Shown one piece after another: positions 24,399-32,584 of a DNA stretch of 37,978 bases (within the stretch, counting starts at the first letter, position 1; each line of letters starts with the position of its first letter). Both the position numbers and the translations under genes were made by a program. Source of the stretch: Lachnospiraceae bacterium (GTDB taxonomy: Bacteria > Bacillota > Clostridia > Lachnospirales > Lachnospiraceae); NCBI GenBank assembly GCA_024695145.1, contig JAILIS010000036.1, positions 1 to 37,978 of the forward strand, read 5' to 3'. Below the pieces are notes generated by a model. That model was not told the DNA's origin. It searched no databases and worked only from the letters and a program-made list of their open reading frames with translations.

Positions 24399-26480
24399 AT
24401 GAAAAGCATTAAGGCCAAAATAATCATCGGTATAATAATGTGCTCTTTACTGACCGCAGTGATCATAAGTGTTCTTGTCATCGTTAACTCAACTAAGGTA
24501 ACACAGGCGGAGGCTATCGAAACGATGAACTTCCGTGCATCAGCTGCCACCAACGAGCTCAATGCCAAGATAGACTGTGTGGAACAGTCGGTAAACACGC
24601 TGGCAACCGTTGCAATGTCCAGGATGAGCACACAAAGGTTTATGAAAGACAGAAACTATGCCGACAGCTTTACCAACTGGATAATTGACGATGTTTTTCG
24701 ATTTGCGGAGTCTACAGAGGGAGTTATAACCTGTTATGTGCGTTACAATCCGGATTTCACCGATCCCGTATCCGGATGTTTTTTGACAAGAAATTCCCTG
24801 ACGGAGCCGTTTGAATCCGTTACGCCGACTGATTTTTCAATGTATGAAAAAGATGATCTCGAGCATGTCGGATGGTACTACATTCCCGTAAATAACGGTG
24901 CTCCTTTGTGGATGGATCCGTATCTTAACAGTAATATAAACGTTTATATGATCTCGTACGTTGTTCCCCTTTATGCCGAAGACGGAACATCGCTGGGTAT
25001 AGTCGGTATGGACGTTGCTTTCACTGAACTGACAGATATGGTTGATTCCATAAAGATATATGATACCGGTTACGGATTTCTTTCCGACTCAGAAGGAAAT
25101 ATCCTCCATCACAAATCGGTACCCGACGGAACAGCGGTATCATCGCTCGGAACCGGCCTGTCCGATTTTTCATCCATTCTTACGTCTTCGGGAGGATCAC
25201 TTACATACAATTATAACGGCGTAGAGAAGATCATGGTTGCCAAACCTACAGCCAACAATGAATACCTGGTATTATGCGCACCCTCATCAGAGATATTCGC
25301 AAACTCCAGAACTCTTTTGTATTACATTCTCGGAGTTGCCGCTCTTGCACTCGTGATATGTGCTTTTGTCGGACTGATCGTCGGAAACAGCATGGTCAAG
25401 CCCATCAACAAGCTTACCGGTATCATAGAGAAGACAGCCAATCTTGATCTCAGATCTTCAGGCCAGGCCGATACACTGCAGAAACAGCGGGACGAGATAG
25501 GCCATATGGCCAAAGAGATCCACGGTATGCGTGATTCATTCAGGGATATGGTTGATTCATTCACCGAAGTTGAAAGAACCGTTACGGACAATGTTGACGA
25601 CCTTGGCAATATCATCCGGGAAAATACTATGCTTGCTGATCAGAACAGTGAAGCAACGAACGAACTTGCAGGAAGCATGCAGGATTCCGCAAACAGTACA
25701 GCCAATATTGTAAACAACATCAGCGCCATCCGCACTCAGTCGAGAGATATTGCCGAACTTGCCGAAAGCGGCGAACGCAATTCGGATGAGATCCAGCAGC
25801 GGGCCAACGATATGAGCAATCAGAGTAACAGTTCCATGGATCAGACTCACCGTATGTATGACGAGATGAGACGCCGGAGTGAAGCTGCGATAGAGCAGGC
25901 CAAGGCTGTATCAAAGATCAATGCTCTTACGGATGATATCAAGAACATATCTTCCCAGACCAACCTGCTTGCACTTAATGCATCCATAGAAGCGGCAAGA
26001 GCCGGAGAGATGGGCAAGGGATTTGCGGTTGTCGCAACAGAGATAGGTTCCCTTGCAGCCGACACGTTAAATACCGTTGACAATATTACGCAGATGGTTG
26101 TTGAAGTCAATCAGGCTGTATCCGGAATGAGTGACTGTATATCTGAAGTAATGAACTATCTGGAGAATACGGTACTCTCGGATTATCGTATGTTTGCCGA
26201 GTCGAGTGAGAAATACCGTGAGGATGCGGATTACTTCAGTGGTGTTATGGGAGAGATCCGAAACGGTATAAATGCTCTTGAAAACAATATGGACGAGATA
26301 TCAACAGCGACTGATCTGATCAATAACATGACTTCATCGTCCGTTGACGGTATAAGAGATATTGCCGACAAATCCGAGCAGATACGTCATGCAAATGAAG
26401 AAGGCCGTGACAAACTTCAGGCTGTACTTGCATCTGTTGATAATCTCAGCGAGATAATCACGAGATTCAAGTGGAAATAA
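24399..26480 (+). CDS. Methyl-accepting chemotaxis protein with dCache sensor
   Basis: A 693-residue chemoreceptor. TM1 is at about 5-27, an extracellular double-Cache domain at about 30-300 (MDVAFTELTDMV and GYGFLSDSEGNILHH are Cache signatures), TM2 at about 306-330, HAMP at about 331-385, then a long coiled-coil signalling domain with the hairpin tip QTNLLALNASIEAARAGE (about 520-537) that contacts CheA/CheW. It senses a small molecule outside the cell and controls the flagellar motor. GGAGGT precedes ATG 24399. The GGDEF gene follows after 49 bp and may be co-transcribed, linking chemotaxis to cyclic-di-GMP. The ligand is unknown. Confidence 0.94.
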   Translation: MKSIKAKIIIGIIMCSLLTAVIISVLVIVNSTKVTQAEAIETMNFRASAATNELNAKIDCVEQSVNTLATVAMSRMSTQRFMKDRNYADSFTNWIIDDVFRFAESTEGVITCYVRYNPDFTDPVSGCFLTRNSLTEPFESVTPTDFSMYEKDDLEHVGWYYIPVNNGAPLWMDPYLNSNINVYMISYVVPLYAEDGTSLGIVGMDVAFTELTDMVDSIKIYDTGYGFLSDSEGNILHHKSVPDGTAVSSLGTGLSDFSSILTSSGGSLTYNYNGVEKIMVAKPTANNEYLVLCAPSSEIFANSRTLLYYILGVAALALVICAFVGLIVGNSMVKPINKLTGIIEKTANLDLRSSGQADTLQKQRDEIGHMAKEIHGMRDSFRDMVDSFTEVERTVTDNVDDLGNIIRENTMLADQNSEATNELAGSMQDSANSTANIVNNISAIRTQSRDIAELAESGERNSDEIQQRANDMSNQSNSSMDQTHRMYDEMRRRSEAAIEQAKAVSKINALTDDIKNISSQTNLLALNASIEAARAGEMGKGFAVVATEIGSLAADTLNTVDNITQMVVEVNQAVSGMSDCISEVMNYLENTVLSDYRMFAESSEKYREDADYFSGVMGEIRNGINALENNMDEISTATDLINNMTSSSVDGIRDIADKSEQIRHANEEGRDKLQAVLASVDNLSEIITRFKWK

Positions 26481-26529
26481 AATCAGACCGGAGCCGAAAT
26501 GAACAACATAAGGCGCAGGGAATAAACAT

Positions 26530-27963
26530 ATGAAGATGACGGTAGAGCTTTTTGACAGTATCATAAACACCTCTCAGGACTGTGTATTCTGGAAGGACTC
26601 TGACAGGCGGTTTCTGGGAGTTAATCAGGCATTTTTGGATTTTTACGGTTTTGAATCCGCAGATGTACTGATCGGAAAAACAGATGAAGACATGGGCTGG
26701 CATTCCGATCCCGAGCCGTTCAGACAGGATGAACTGCGGGTATTATCAGGCAGAAGCACCTATAAAGTTCAGGGCAAATGTATGATACGCGGTGAAGAGA
26801 GAGATATCATCGCATCGAAACGGCCGCTGTATGAAGGAAATACGATCGTCGGCCTTGTCGGAAGTTTTATAGATATAACCGATGTGATAAGGCGCAGGGA
26901 AGGTCTTGACAGTTCGCAGATTGTATATACGATTGACAGACTCAGAAAATTCAGGTTTTTTGACAGGATAATAGATGAGGTCAGTCTCGATGAGATACTG
27001 GATCCGCTTACGGGAGTGCTGACAAGAAGCTACTCGATGAAATTTGTCAACAATCTGATATCTGAGGGCGTTCCGTTTACGTTTACAATGATAGATCTTG
27101 ATAATTTCAAGTACATCAACGATACTTTCGGACACAGTGCGGGTGATATGGTCCTGAAAAATGTATCAAGAGGGATAGCAGACTGCACTGACGGATTCGG
27201 ACTCGTAGGCAGATTCGGCGGTGACGAACTGCTGCTGATCGATCTGCAGAACACAGATCCGGAACAGAAAAAAACATTTTTTGAAAAACTGTATACCGAT
27301 TCCGAGGCGCTGCGTGTAACAACGGAATTTGACAACGGATCGGCACTCATCACCGCAACATCCGGGTGTGCATCATTTCCGGAGGATGCAGACAGCTTTG
27401 ATGAACTGTTCGCCCTGACAGATAAAATGCTTTATCTTGGAAAAGGAAAAGGGCGTGACTGCTATACCGTATACATAAACGATAAACACAAAGACATCTA
27501 TATCCCGCAGATCGCAAAACGGGGTCTTTTCCATGAGATGCACAATCTCAGGCTCCGCCTGGCCGATGAGAATACGGTTGTAAATAAGCTGAAGGCTGCT
27601 TTGAGTCAGCTTGGTGAAATACTGCAGATCCGTGATCTGTACTATATTGACGATAACGGGCGTATGAGAGCGGTGGTCGATACATCTTTTGATTCCGACG
27701 CCGGCGACATATCTCAGCTTATGAAAGATGACGTATATGCGGAAAGAACCCTTGAGCGGGCCGAAGCTGAATCTCCGAAGTTCTACGGCGCACTTAAAAG
27801 TAAAGGACTGGCTTCGGCTCTTGCAGTGCGTTTTCGCTGTAAATGCACGCATGATGTTTATCTTGTATGTGCCGTAGAGAGAAGTTATCGTATATGGCAG
27901 GAAAACGAAAAAGCGATTCTTTATTATCTTGCCGGCCTGTTGGAAGATTTTCCTCTTGCATAG
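26530..27963 (+). CDS. PAS-GGDEF diguanylate cyclase with C-terminal extension
   Basis: A 477-residue soluble protein. PAS domain at about 5-125 (NTSQDCVFWKDSDRRFLGVN; FIDITDVIRRRE at its end), GGDEF domain at about 155-315 with DPLTGVLTR, IDLDNFKYINDTFGHSAGD and active-site GGDEL at 230-234, then about 150 residues that may form a GAF-like fold. The fifth residue of the motif is Leu not Phe, which some active cyclases tolerate; no RxxD inhibitory site is seen upstream. It should make cyclic-di-GMP. AGGGAA is a modest ribosome site. No terminator separates it from the Phe leader downstream, so its transcript may run into that attenuator. Confidence 0.88.
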   Translation: MKMTVELFDSIINTSQDCVFWKDSDRRFLGVNQAFLDFYGFESADVLIGKTDEDMGWHSDPEPFRQDELRVLSGRSTYKVQGKCMIRGEERDIIASKRPLYEGNTIVGLVGSFIDITDVIRRREGLDSSQIVYTIDRLRKFRFFDRIIDEVSLDEILDPLTGVLTRSYSMKFVNNLISEGVPFTFTMIDLDNFKYINDTFGHSAGDMVLKNVSRGIADCTDGFGLVGRFGGDELLLIDLQNTDPEQKKTFFEKLYTDSEALRVTTEFDNGSALITATSGCASFPEDADSFDELFALTDKMLYLGKGKGRDCYTVYINDKHKDIYIPQIAKRGLFHEMHNLRLRLADENTVVNKLKAALSQLGEILQIRDLYYIDDNGRMRAVVDTSFDSDAGDISQLMKDDVYAERTLERAEAESPKFYGALKSKGLASALAVRFRCKCTHDVYLVCAVERSYRIWQENEKAILYYLAGLLEDFPLA

Positions 27964-27984
27964 AATGTTACCGGGTGATATTAT
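27956..27984 (+). promoter_or_regulatory. Promoter of the phenylalanine operon
   Basis: TTGCAT (27956-27961) and TATTAT (27979-27984) are 17 bp apart, with TGA directly before the -10 (extended -10). Predicted start is about 27991, the A of the second in-frame ATG of the leader ORF. The -35 overlaps the end of the GGDEF gene. Confidence 0.6.
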
Positions 27985-28068
27985 ATGCGCATGAACAGAT
28001 CGATACTTACAGCATCATCATTTTTCTTTTTTGCCTTTACTTCGGACCGATGTAAGGGTAAATTGTGA
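27985..28068 (+). CDS. pheL: Phenylalanine leader peptide
   Basis: A 27-codon ORF that starts at ATG 27985, with GGGTGA 6 nt upstream, or a 25-codon ORF from ATG 27991, which would be leaderless from the predicted promoter. It contains FFFFAF: five Phe codons (28021-28032 and 28036-28038) in six positions. It stops at 28066-28068. It has no other recognisable feature and the peptide itself is presumably unimportant. Its translation senses charged tRNA-Phe: a ribosome stalled on the Phe run leaves 28043-28056 free to form the antiterminator, while one that reaches the stop codon covers it. This is the logic of the E. coli pheA leader, seen here with an unrelated sequence. The ORF is too short for usual gene finders. 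Confidence 0.85.
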   Translation: MRMNRSILTASSFFFFAFTSDRCKGKL

Positions 28069-28130
28069 TGCGTGCCGATCACTCTTTAGACTTACAGGCG
28101 GTCCGGAAATAATGATCCGGGCCGCTTTTT
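28034..28130 (+). promoter_or_regulatory. Phe attenuator: alternative RNA hairpins
   Basis: Three mutually exclusive pairings can be drawn. (a) Early hairpin 28034-28040 with 28052-28057 (CCTTTAC/GTAAGG, one bulge). (b) Antiterminator: CGGACCG (28043-28049) with CGGTCCG (28099-28105), continued by TGTAAG (28051-28056) with CTTACA (28091-28096), 13 perfect pairs in all, with an inner GTGAT/ATCAC hairpin (28065-28069 with 28078-28082). (c) Terminator: GCGGTCCGGA (28098-28107) with TCCGGGCCGC (28116-28125) and T5 at 28126-28130. The antiterminator uses the 5' arm of the terminator, so they exclude each other. Confidence 0.85.
28097..28130 (+). terminator. Rho-independent terminator of the Phe attenuator
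   Basis: GCGGTCCGGA pairs with TCCGGGCCGC (10 bp, one G-T) around an 8-nt loop and is followed by TTTTT. It lies 30 bp before the pheA start codon, inside the leader of the operon, so it must be bypassed for expression. Confidence 0.88.
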
Positions 28131-28160
28131 ATGTCTGCAGGCAGTTTTGGGAGGAGAATT

Positions 28161-28703
28161 ATGAAAAGAATAGCATACAGCGGTATAGAGGGCTGCTTTG
28201 CCCATATTGCGGCAAGAAAGCTGTTTCCGGACGAGATGTACGTAGCTTTCGGGAGTTTCCGGCAGGCATACGATGCGGTAGCCGGGGGCGGGTATGACAT
28301 GGCCGTGCTGCCTATAGAGAACAGTTACGCCGGCAAAGTGACGGAAGTTGCAAAAATGCTTGAAGAAGGTAAACTGAAAGTCATTGATACATACTCTCTG
28401 CCTGTGACTCAGAACCTGCTTGGCATACGCGGCAGCAGGCTGGGAGATATCAAAACAGTCATAAGCCATCCAAAAGCCCTTGAACAGTGTGACAATTATA
28501 TAAAAGACAGAGGATATGAAGTGATCAGATCCACCAACACGGCAGTGGCGGCAAAAGAGATTATAAACAGACGGAATATGTCGGTCGCTGCCATTGCAAG
28601 TCTGGAAACGGCGGCAATGTACGGACTTAAAGTACTTGAAGAAGGGATCAATGAAACGGACGACAACATAACGACGTTCGCCGTAGTGGCGCTTGATGTG
28701 TAA
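28161..28703 (+). CDS. pheA: Prephenate dehydratase, catalytic domain only
   Basis: A 180-residue protein that covers just the prephenate dehydratase domain, which makes phenylpyruvate for phenylalanine. Features: N-terminal IAYSGIEGCFAHIAA, VLPIENSYAGKV, SHPKALEQC and AAIAS. The usual TRF catalytic motif near the end reads TTF (T171-T172-F173), so the arginine is replaced. No C-terminal ACT domain exists, whereas most dehydratases have one for Phe feedback. ATG 28161 has GGGAGGAG upstream; the longer frame to 28131 lies after the terminator and lacks a ribosome site. It is the first gene after the Phe attenuator and 24 bp before DAHP synthase. Residual doubt: it might act on arogenate. Confidence 0.87.
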   Translation: MKRIAYSGIEGCFAHIAARKLFPDEMYVAFGSFRQAYDAVAGGGYDMAVLPIENSYAGKVTEVAKMLEEGKLKVIDTYSLPVTQNLLGIRGSRLGDIKTVISHPKALEQCDNYIKDRGYEVIRSTNTAVAAKEIINRRNMSVAAIASLETAAMYGLKVLEEGINETDDNITTFAVVALDV

Positions 28704-28727
28704 CAAAGGTAAAGGAGAGCAAAGACA

Positions 28728-29756
28728 ATGGGAATGATGTATGAAAGACAACTTGCAATACCCGCGGAACTTAAGGAAATGTACCCGCTGACGGCGAGCA
28801 TGAATGAGACGATACAGACAAGGAGAGCGCAGCTTGTATCGATATTTGAGGGAAGGCAGGATAAACTGATCTTGATAATCGGCCCCTGTTCCGCCGACAA
28901 TGAGGATTCGGTGCTTGATTATATAGGACGGCTTGTGGATGTCCAGGAAAAGGTCAAGGATAAGATATTCATAGTTCCGCGGATATATACAAACAAACCG
29001 AGAACGACCGCTGAGGGATACAAGGGAATGCTTCATCAGCCGGATCCGACGGAGAAGCCCAATCTGTTCAAGGGGATCGAGGCAACCAGACACCTGCACA
29101 TGCGTGCCGTGATGGAGACGGGTTTTGCCTGTGCGGATGAGATGCTGTATACGGAGAATTATGCATATCTGGATGATCTGCTCATTTATGTTGCGGTAGG
29201 AGCCCGATCGGTTGAGGATCAGCAGCACAGACTGACATCAAGCGGCATAAGTGTTCCCGTAGGGATGAAAAATCCCACATCGGGGGATTATCGCGTGATG
29301 ATGAACGCAATAAGCGCTGCCCAGAACGGTCATACTTTTATCTACCGCGGCTGGCAGGTTCATTCCGACGGAAACAGACATACACATGCGATACTCCGCG
29401 GATATACCGATCAGCACGGATCCATGAAACCGAATTATCATTACGAGGATCTTGTCAGACTGTGTGATATCTATGATGAGATGGAACTGTTTTACCCTGG
29501 GCTGATAGTTGATACCAATCACTGCAATTCCGGTAAGGATCCTTTTGAACAGCAAAGGATCGTCAAAGAAGTGATCCATTCCGCAAAGCATGATAAGCGT
29601 ATAGAAAAGATACTCAAAGGGTTTATGATTGAAAGTTATATAGAAGACGGAGCACAGGAACCGGGAGGCGGAATATACGGTAAGTCCATCACAGATCCGT
29701 GCCTCGGATGGGAATCTTCGGAAAAGCTTATATATGAGATAGCCGAAATGTTATAA
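28728..29756 (+). CDS. aroF: DAHP synthase, class I (AroF/G/H type)
   Basis: A 342-residue enzyme that joins PEP and erythrose 4-phosphate, the first step of the shikimate pathway. The class I-alpha signatures are intact: IIGPCSADN, KPRTTAEGYKG, GARSVEDQQHR, PVGMKNPTSGD, ILRGY, VDTNHCNSGKDP and MIESYIEDGAQEP. Length matches the AroG family (about 350). GGAGAG precedes ATG 28728. It is 24 bp downstream of pheA and so shares the Phe attenuator. Which aromatic amino acid inhibits the enzyme cannot be judged from sequence. The convergent minus-strand gene begins 12 bp past the stop, and no terminator is visible between them. Confidence 0.94.
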   Translation: MGMMYERQLAIPAELKEMYPLTASMNETIQTRRAQLVSIFEGRQDKLILIIGPCSADNEDSVLDYIGRLVDVQEKVKDKIFIVPRIYTNKPRTTAEGYKGMLHQPDPTEKPNLFKGIEATRHLHMRAVMETGFACADEMLYTENYAYLDDLLIYVAVGARSVEDQQHRLTSSGISVPVGMKNPTSGDYRVMMNAISAAQNGHTFIYRGWQVHSDGNRHTHAILRGYTDQHGSMKPNYHYEDLVRLCDIYDEMELFYPGLIVDTNHCNSGKDPFEQQRIVKEVIHSAKHDKRIEKILKGFMIESYIEDGAQEPGGGIYGKSITDPCLGWESSEKLIYEIAEML

Positions 29757-29768
29757 AGAAAAGGATAT

Positions 29769-30194
29769 TCAGTCTTCGGGAGACCATGAAGGCTGCAGTT
29801 CCTCGATCTGAAGATAGCCGTCGGTTTTTGCGGCGATCTGGAATTTATCTTCGTATACGATCTCTCCCGGGGTATTGGTATACACGACAAAATACGGGTG
29901 GTTGTATTTTTCGAGCAGCCACATGGCCGGCCGGATCATCTTGAGCATTTCGTCAGAATTCTCTGTTTTGAACCAGCAGACGACGGGCTCCTGATTTTTA
30001 CACGGAGTGGGCCATGGCAGGTTATATGAAAACCAGTCATCAATCTCTTTGAACAGATTCGAATCTTCCGGATCCATTATATCCTGCTGTACAAGATTCC
30101 AGCACATACTGAATATGCCCTTTGCATACATCGTGTTCTTGGCCAGTTCCTTGCCCTGTATGCGAACATATTTGAAATTCATTCTGTTATCCAT
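29769..30194 (-). CDS. Conserved-looking protein of unknown function (141 aa)
   Basis: I do not recognise this family. It is a soluble 141-residue protein, aromatic-rich (W and Y), with PWPTPC near residue 60, VCWFKTENSDEMLKMIRPAMWLLEKY in the middle (an amphipathic helix by eye) and VVYTNTPGEIVYEDKFQIAAK. No membrane segment, signal or metal motif. ATG 30194 is preferred over the longer frame to 30269: TTGACA-17-CATAAT on the minus strand puts the transcription start next to 30194, and the longer frame would pass through that promoter. No ribosome site is seen, so the mRNA may be leaderless. It converges with the Phe operon and diverges from the HD-GYP gene. Confidence 0.65.
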   Translation of the reverse strand: MDNRMNFKYVRIQGKELAKNTMYAKGIFSMCWNLVQQDIMDPEDSNLFKEIDDWFSYNLPWPTPCKNQEPVVCWFKTENSDEMLKMIRPAMWLLEKYNHPYFVVYTNTPGEIVYEDKFQIAAKTDGYLQIEELQPSWSPED

Positions 30195-30201
30195 ATGATT
30201 T

Positions 30202-30230
30202 ATTATGCGATATTGAAACAGAGGTGTCAA
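30202..30230 (-). promoter_or_regulatory. Promoter of the 141-aa unknown protein, leaderless start
   Basis: On the minus strand, perfect TTGACA (30230-30225) and CATAAT (30207-30202) are 17 bp apart. The ATG at 30194 is 7 nt beyond the -10, which would leave essentially no 5' untranslated region. Confidence 0.7.
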
Positions 30231-30269
30231 TGCGCAGATGAGGTAAGACCTACACTGTTTTACTTGCAT

Positions 30270-30298
30270 TTGACGTCCGAAATTATATACAATGTTAT
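30270..30298 (+). promoter_or_regulatory. Possible promoter of the HD-GYP gene
   Basis: TTGACG (30270-30275) and TGTTAT (30293-30298) are 17 bp apart. The -10 matches only four of six bases. It would give a leader of about 24 nt with a weak ribosome site. Confidence 0.4.
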
Positions 30299-30328
30299 AG
30301 TCACCATACAGATGGAAATGATCAAAAC

Positions 30329-32404
30329 ATGAGCGGTAAAACTGAACGAAAACGTAATTATACCGGATATATAACTCTTATCGTTGTTTATCTTTTGACA
30401 ACCGTGCTGGTGATCATAGCCGCCAGATCGCGAAACGAGATGATCATAAATGGCAGGACTCTGCCGATCTCGGCCCTTGCCGGGGTGCTTTCATCGATCA
30501 ACAATATCTGCTTAATCTTTCTGGTCGTCTATTACAACAGATTCGGCTATATAACGGCTCTTGTAATACTCGTAGTGCAATTCCCCATATACATACGAAG
30601 CATTATGTCTGCCCCGGTTCTGACCAGTCTGCCGGGTTTTTTCGGTATGCTTCTTACTTTCATCGCGATCACAATGATCTACAGACGAAACAAGACGATC
30701 GAAGATTACCGGACTATTGAAGTGAATCATCTTCGGAAGCAGCAGAAGAATTCACGCAGACTGTTCGAACAGACCGCAACGGCACTTGTAAACGCCATTG
30801 ATGCAAAAGACAGATATTCACACGGACATTCCGTCAGGGTAGCCGAATACTCCGAAATGATCGCTATCGAACTCGGGAAGAATTCCGAGGAAAGCCGTAA
30901 GGTATTTTATGCCGCACTTCTTCATGATGTCGGAAAGATCGGGATCCCGAACAGTATAATCAATAAAAAAGGAAAGCTGACAAAAGAAGAGTATGAGGTA
31001 ATAAAAGAACATACCGTCAAAGGAAACGCGATACTGTCAAGCATAAGCGAGTATCCGTATCTGAGCATAGGGGCTCATTATCATCATGAGCGGTATGACG
31101 GAAAAGGATATCCCGACGGACTCAAGGGTGAGGATATTCCTGAGATCGCGAGGATAATATCCGTTGCGGATGCGTATGATGCCATGTCTTCCAACCGCAG
31201 TTACAGGGATGCGATACCGCAGCAGCTGATACGGGAGGAGATAGTCAAGGGTGCGGGAACCCAGTTCGACCCGAAGATAGCCAAGATCATGCAGCATCTC
31301 ATTGATGACGATACGAACTACAGGATGAGAGAGAATATCTCTGCAGGTGAGTTTTCGGGTATAAACGGGTTGATTTTCGGCCGGTACAGAAGTGAGGTTT
31401 CGGACGGGATACAGATTGACGGTAATATTACAAAGATCCGCCTTGTCGAAGAGCCTGAAGGAAGTGAGAACGGCCGCGGAGCGCAGATCGTGCTCTTCGA
31501 TTCGCTTGACGGACGTTTTCATGATGATATCGACACGGTAAAAGACCTCCTTTACTGCGAGTATTGCGAGATCTGGCTGGATGGTTCCGTCATCAACAAA
31601 GGTTCAAGAAAGATAGAGACATCGATAACCGGGCAGGATCTTACGGATGATAATGTCCCGGATGAGCAGGACAGGATCGCAAATTATTATATAGAAGCGG
31701 TAAAGGTAAAAGATCACGTTCTGATAAAGATCAGAAAAGAAGATCTGGTGACTCAGATAACCATCGCGCTTCCGGACAGCTCCAGATATGTATATGCGGG
31801 GCTTACGGGAGAATACTGCAGGATCAGAAACGTGATGATCGAAAAGGAAGATGCCCCTGTTGCGAATGACTATATCCCGAGGATAGCAGAGGAGATAAGT
31901 TATATCGATGTACCGGCTGGGGATATCCCGAACGTTCAGGTTGACGGGATAAGGACACAGTCGTCGGAAGGTATTGAGCTTGCGGGGGAACTCAAAGTCA
32001 GTTTCCATACAATGAGTCTTCCCACAGCCCGTCTTGTATGGCATTGCCCGTATTTTGTGATCTATTCTTCCGATGACGGAAAAGTCAACGGAAGTAATTA
32101 CAGGGAGTATTCACTCGTAAGGCTTGACGGAGAGAACCGGGATTACGAAGATATATCCGAGAACAGACTTGTTGTCACTAAAAGGCCTGATTTTGAAGGC
32201 TGGGATGTGTGGAAAGAAAAGAACAAAGCCGGCATTGACGTAACGGCAAACTTTATCACCAGTAACGGTGTGGTTGCCATGTCCACGGATAATTTGGGAA
32301 TATCGGTCAGAAACACGACCATCGTTGCGGGAGAGCCGAAAAAACTGTATATGGCCCTGACGGGTGATCAGTGTGCCATAACAAACATCCGGATAAACAG
32401 GTGA
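30329..32404 (+). CDS. Membrane HD-GYP phosphodiesterase with a duplicated C-terminal domain
   Basis: A 691-residue protein. About four membrane helices at 10-115, a linker helix, then an HD-GYP domain (about 140-320): SHGHSVRVAEY, H199-D200 in LLHDVGKIGIP, HHERYDGKGYPDG with GYP at 259-261, and ADAYDAMSS. All key residues for cyclic-di-GMP hydrolysis are in place. The C-terminal 350 residues have no family I recognise and contain a repeat: SDGIQIDGNIT...YVYAGLTGEYCRIRNVMI and SEGIELAGELK...KLYMALTGDQCAITNIRI share the pattern LTGxxCxIxNI. They look like beta-sandwich lobes. ATG 30329 has only a weak ribosome site. The next gene starts 175 bp on, and a short direct repeat joins the two regions. 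Confidence 0.88.
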   Translation: MSGKTERKRNYTGYITLIVVYLLTTVLVIIAARSRNEMIINGRTLPISALAGVLSSINNICLIFLVVYYNRFGYITALVILVVQFPIYIRSIMSAPVLTSLPGFFGMLLTFIAITMIYRRNKTIEDYRTIEVNHLRKQQKNSRRLFEQTATALVNAIDAKDRYSHGHSVRVAEYSEMIAIELGKNSEESRKVFYAALLHDVGKIGIPNSIINKKGKLTKEEYEVIKEHTVKGNAILSSISEYPYLSIGAHYHHERYDGKGYPDGLKGEDIPEIARIISVADAYDAMSSNRSYRDAIPQQLIREEIVKGAGTQFDPKIAKIMQHLIDDDTNYRMRENISAGEFSGINGLIFGRYRSEVSDGIQIDGNITKIRLVEEPEGSENGRGAQIVLFDSLDGRFHDDIDTVKDLLYCEYCEIWLDGSVINKGSRKIETSITGQDLTDDNVPDEQDRIANYYIEAVKVKDHVLIKIRKEDLVTQITIALPDSSRYVYAGLTGEYCRIRNVMIEKEDAPVANDYIPRIAEEISYIDVPAGDIPNVQVDGIRTQSSEGIELAGELKVSFHTMSLPTARLVWHCPYFVIYSSDDGKVNGSNYREYSLVRLDGENRDYEDISENRLVVTKRPDFEGWDVWKEKNKAGIDVTANFITSNGVVAMSTDNLGISVRNTTIVAGEPKKLYMALTGDQCAITNIRINR

Positions 32405-32413
32405 CGGTATGGA
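32394..32413 (+). repeat. Near-direct repeat of translation-start region, copy 1
   Basis: TAAACAGGTGAC-GGTATGGAC at the end of the HD-GYP gene closely matches 32565-32584 (TAAACAGGTGACAGGATGGAC), which holds the ribosome site and start codon of the next gene. Copy 1 opens an 11-codon ORF (ATG 32409 to TGA 32444). Confidence 0.6.
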
Positions 32414-32564
32414 CGCATTCGTTGACACGGAAATATGCGGATGATAAACTGAAATAAATAACTATTTTGAATCTTTTCAGGCCTGTTGCAGATATCATGG
32501 ATGATCGCAGCAGTATTTCTGTTATATAAACGGAAAAACAGAAGAGTGATTCAACAGGAAAGGT

Positions 32565-32584
32565 TAAACAGGTGACAGGATGGA
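32565..32584 (+). repeat. Near-direct repeat of translation-start region, copy 2
   Basis: TAAACAGGTGACAGGATGGAC spans the AGGTGA ribosome site and ATG 32580 of the duplicated unknown protein, and matches copy 1 about 170 bp upstream. The intervening 32405-32579 shows no other clear gene or terminator. Confidence 0.6.

Noticed and set aside
27964..28160. T-box riboswitch before pheA
   Set aside because: No AGNAUGA-type bulge or UGGN T-box sequence is present; the Phe-codon ORF with competing hairpins explains the region better.
29769..30269. Longer 166-residue form of the unknown protein
   Set aside because: Its first 25 codons pass through a near-consensus minus-strand promoter, so ATG 30194 is more likely.
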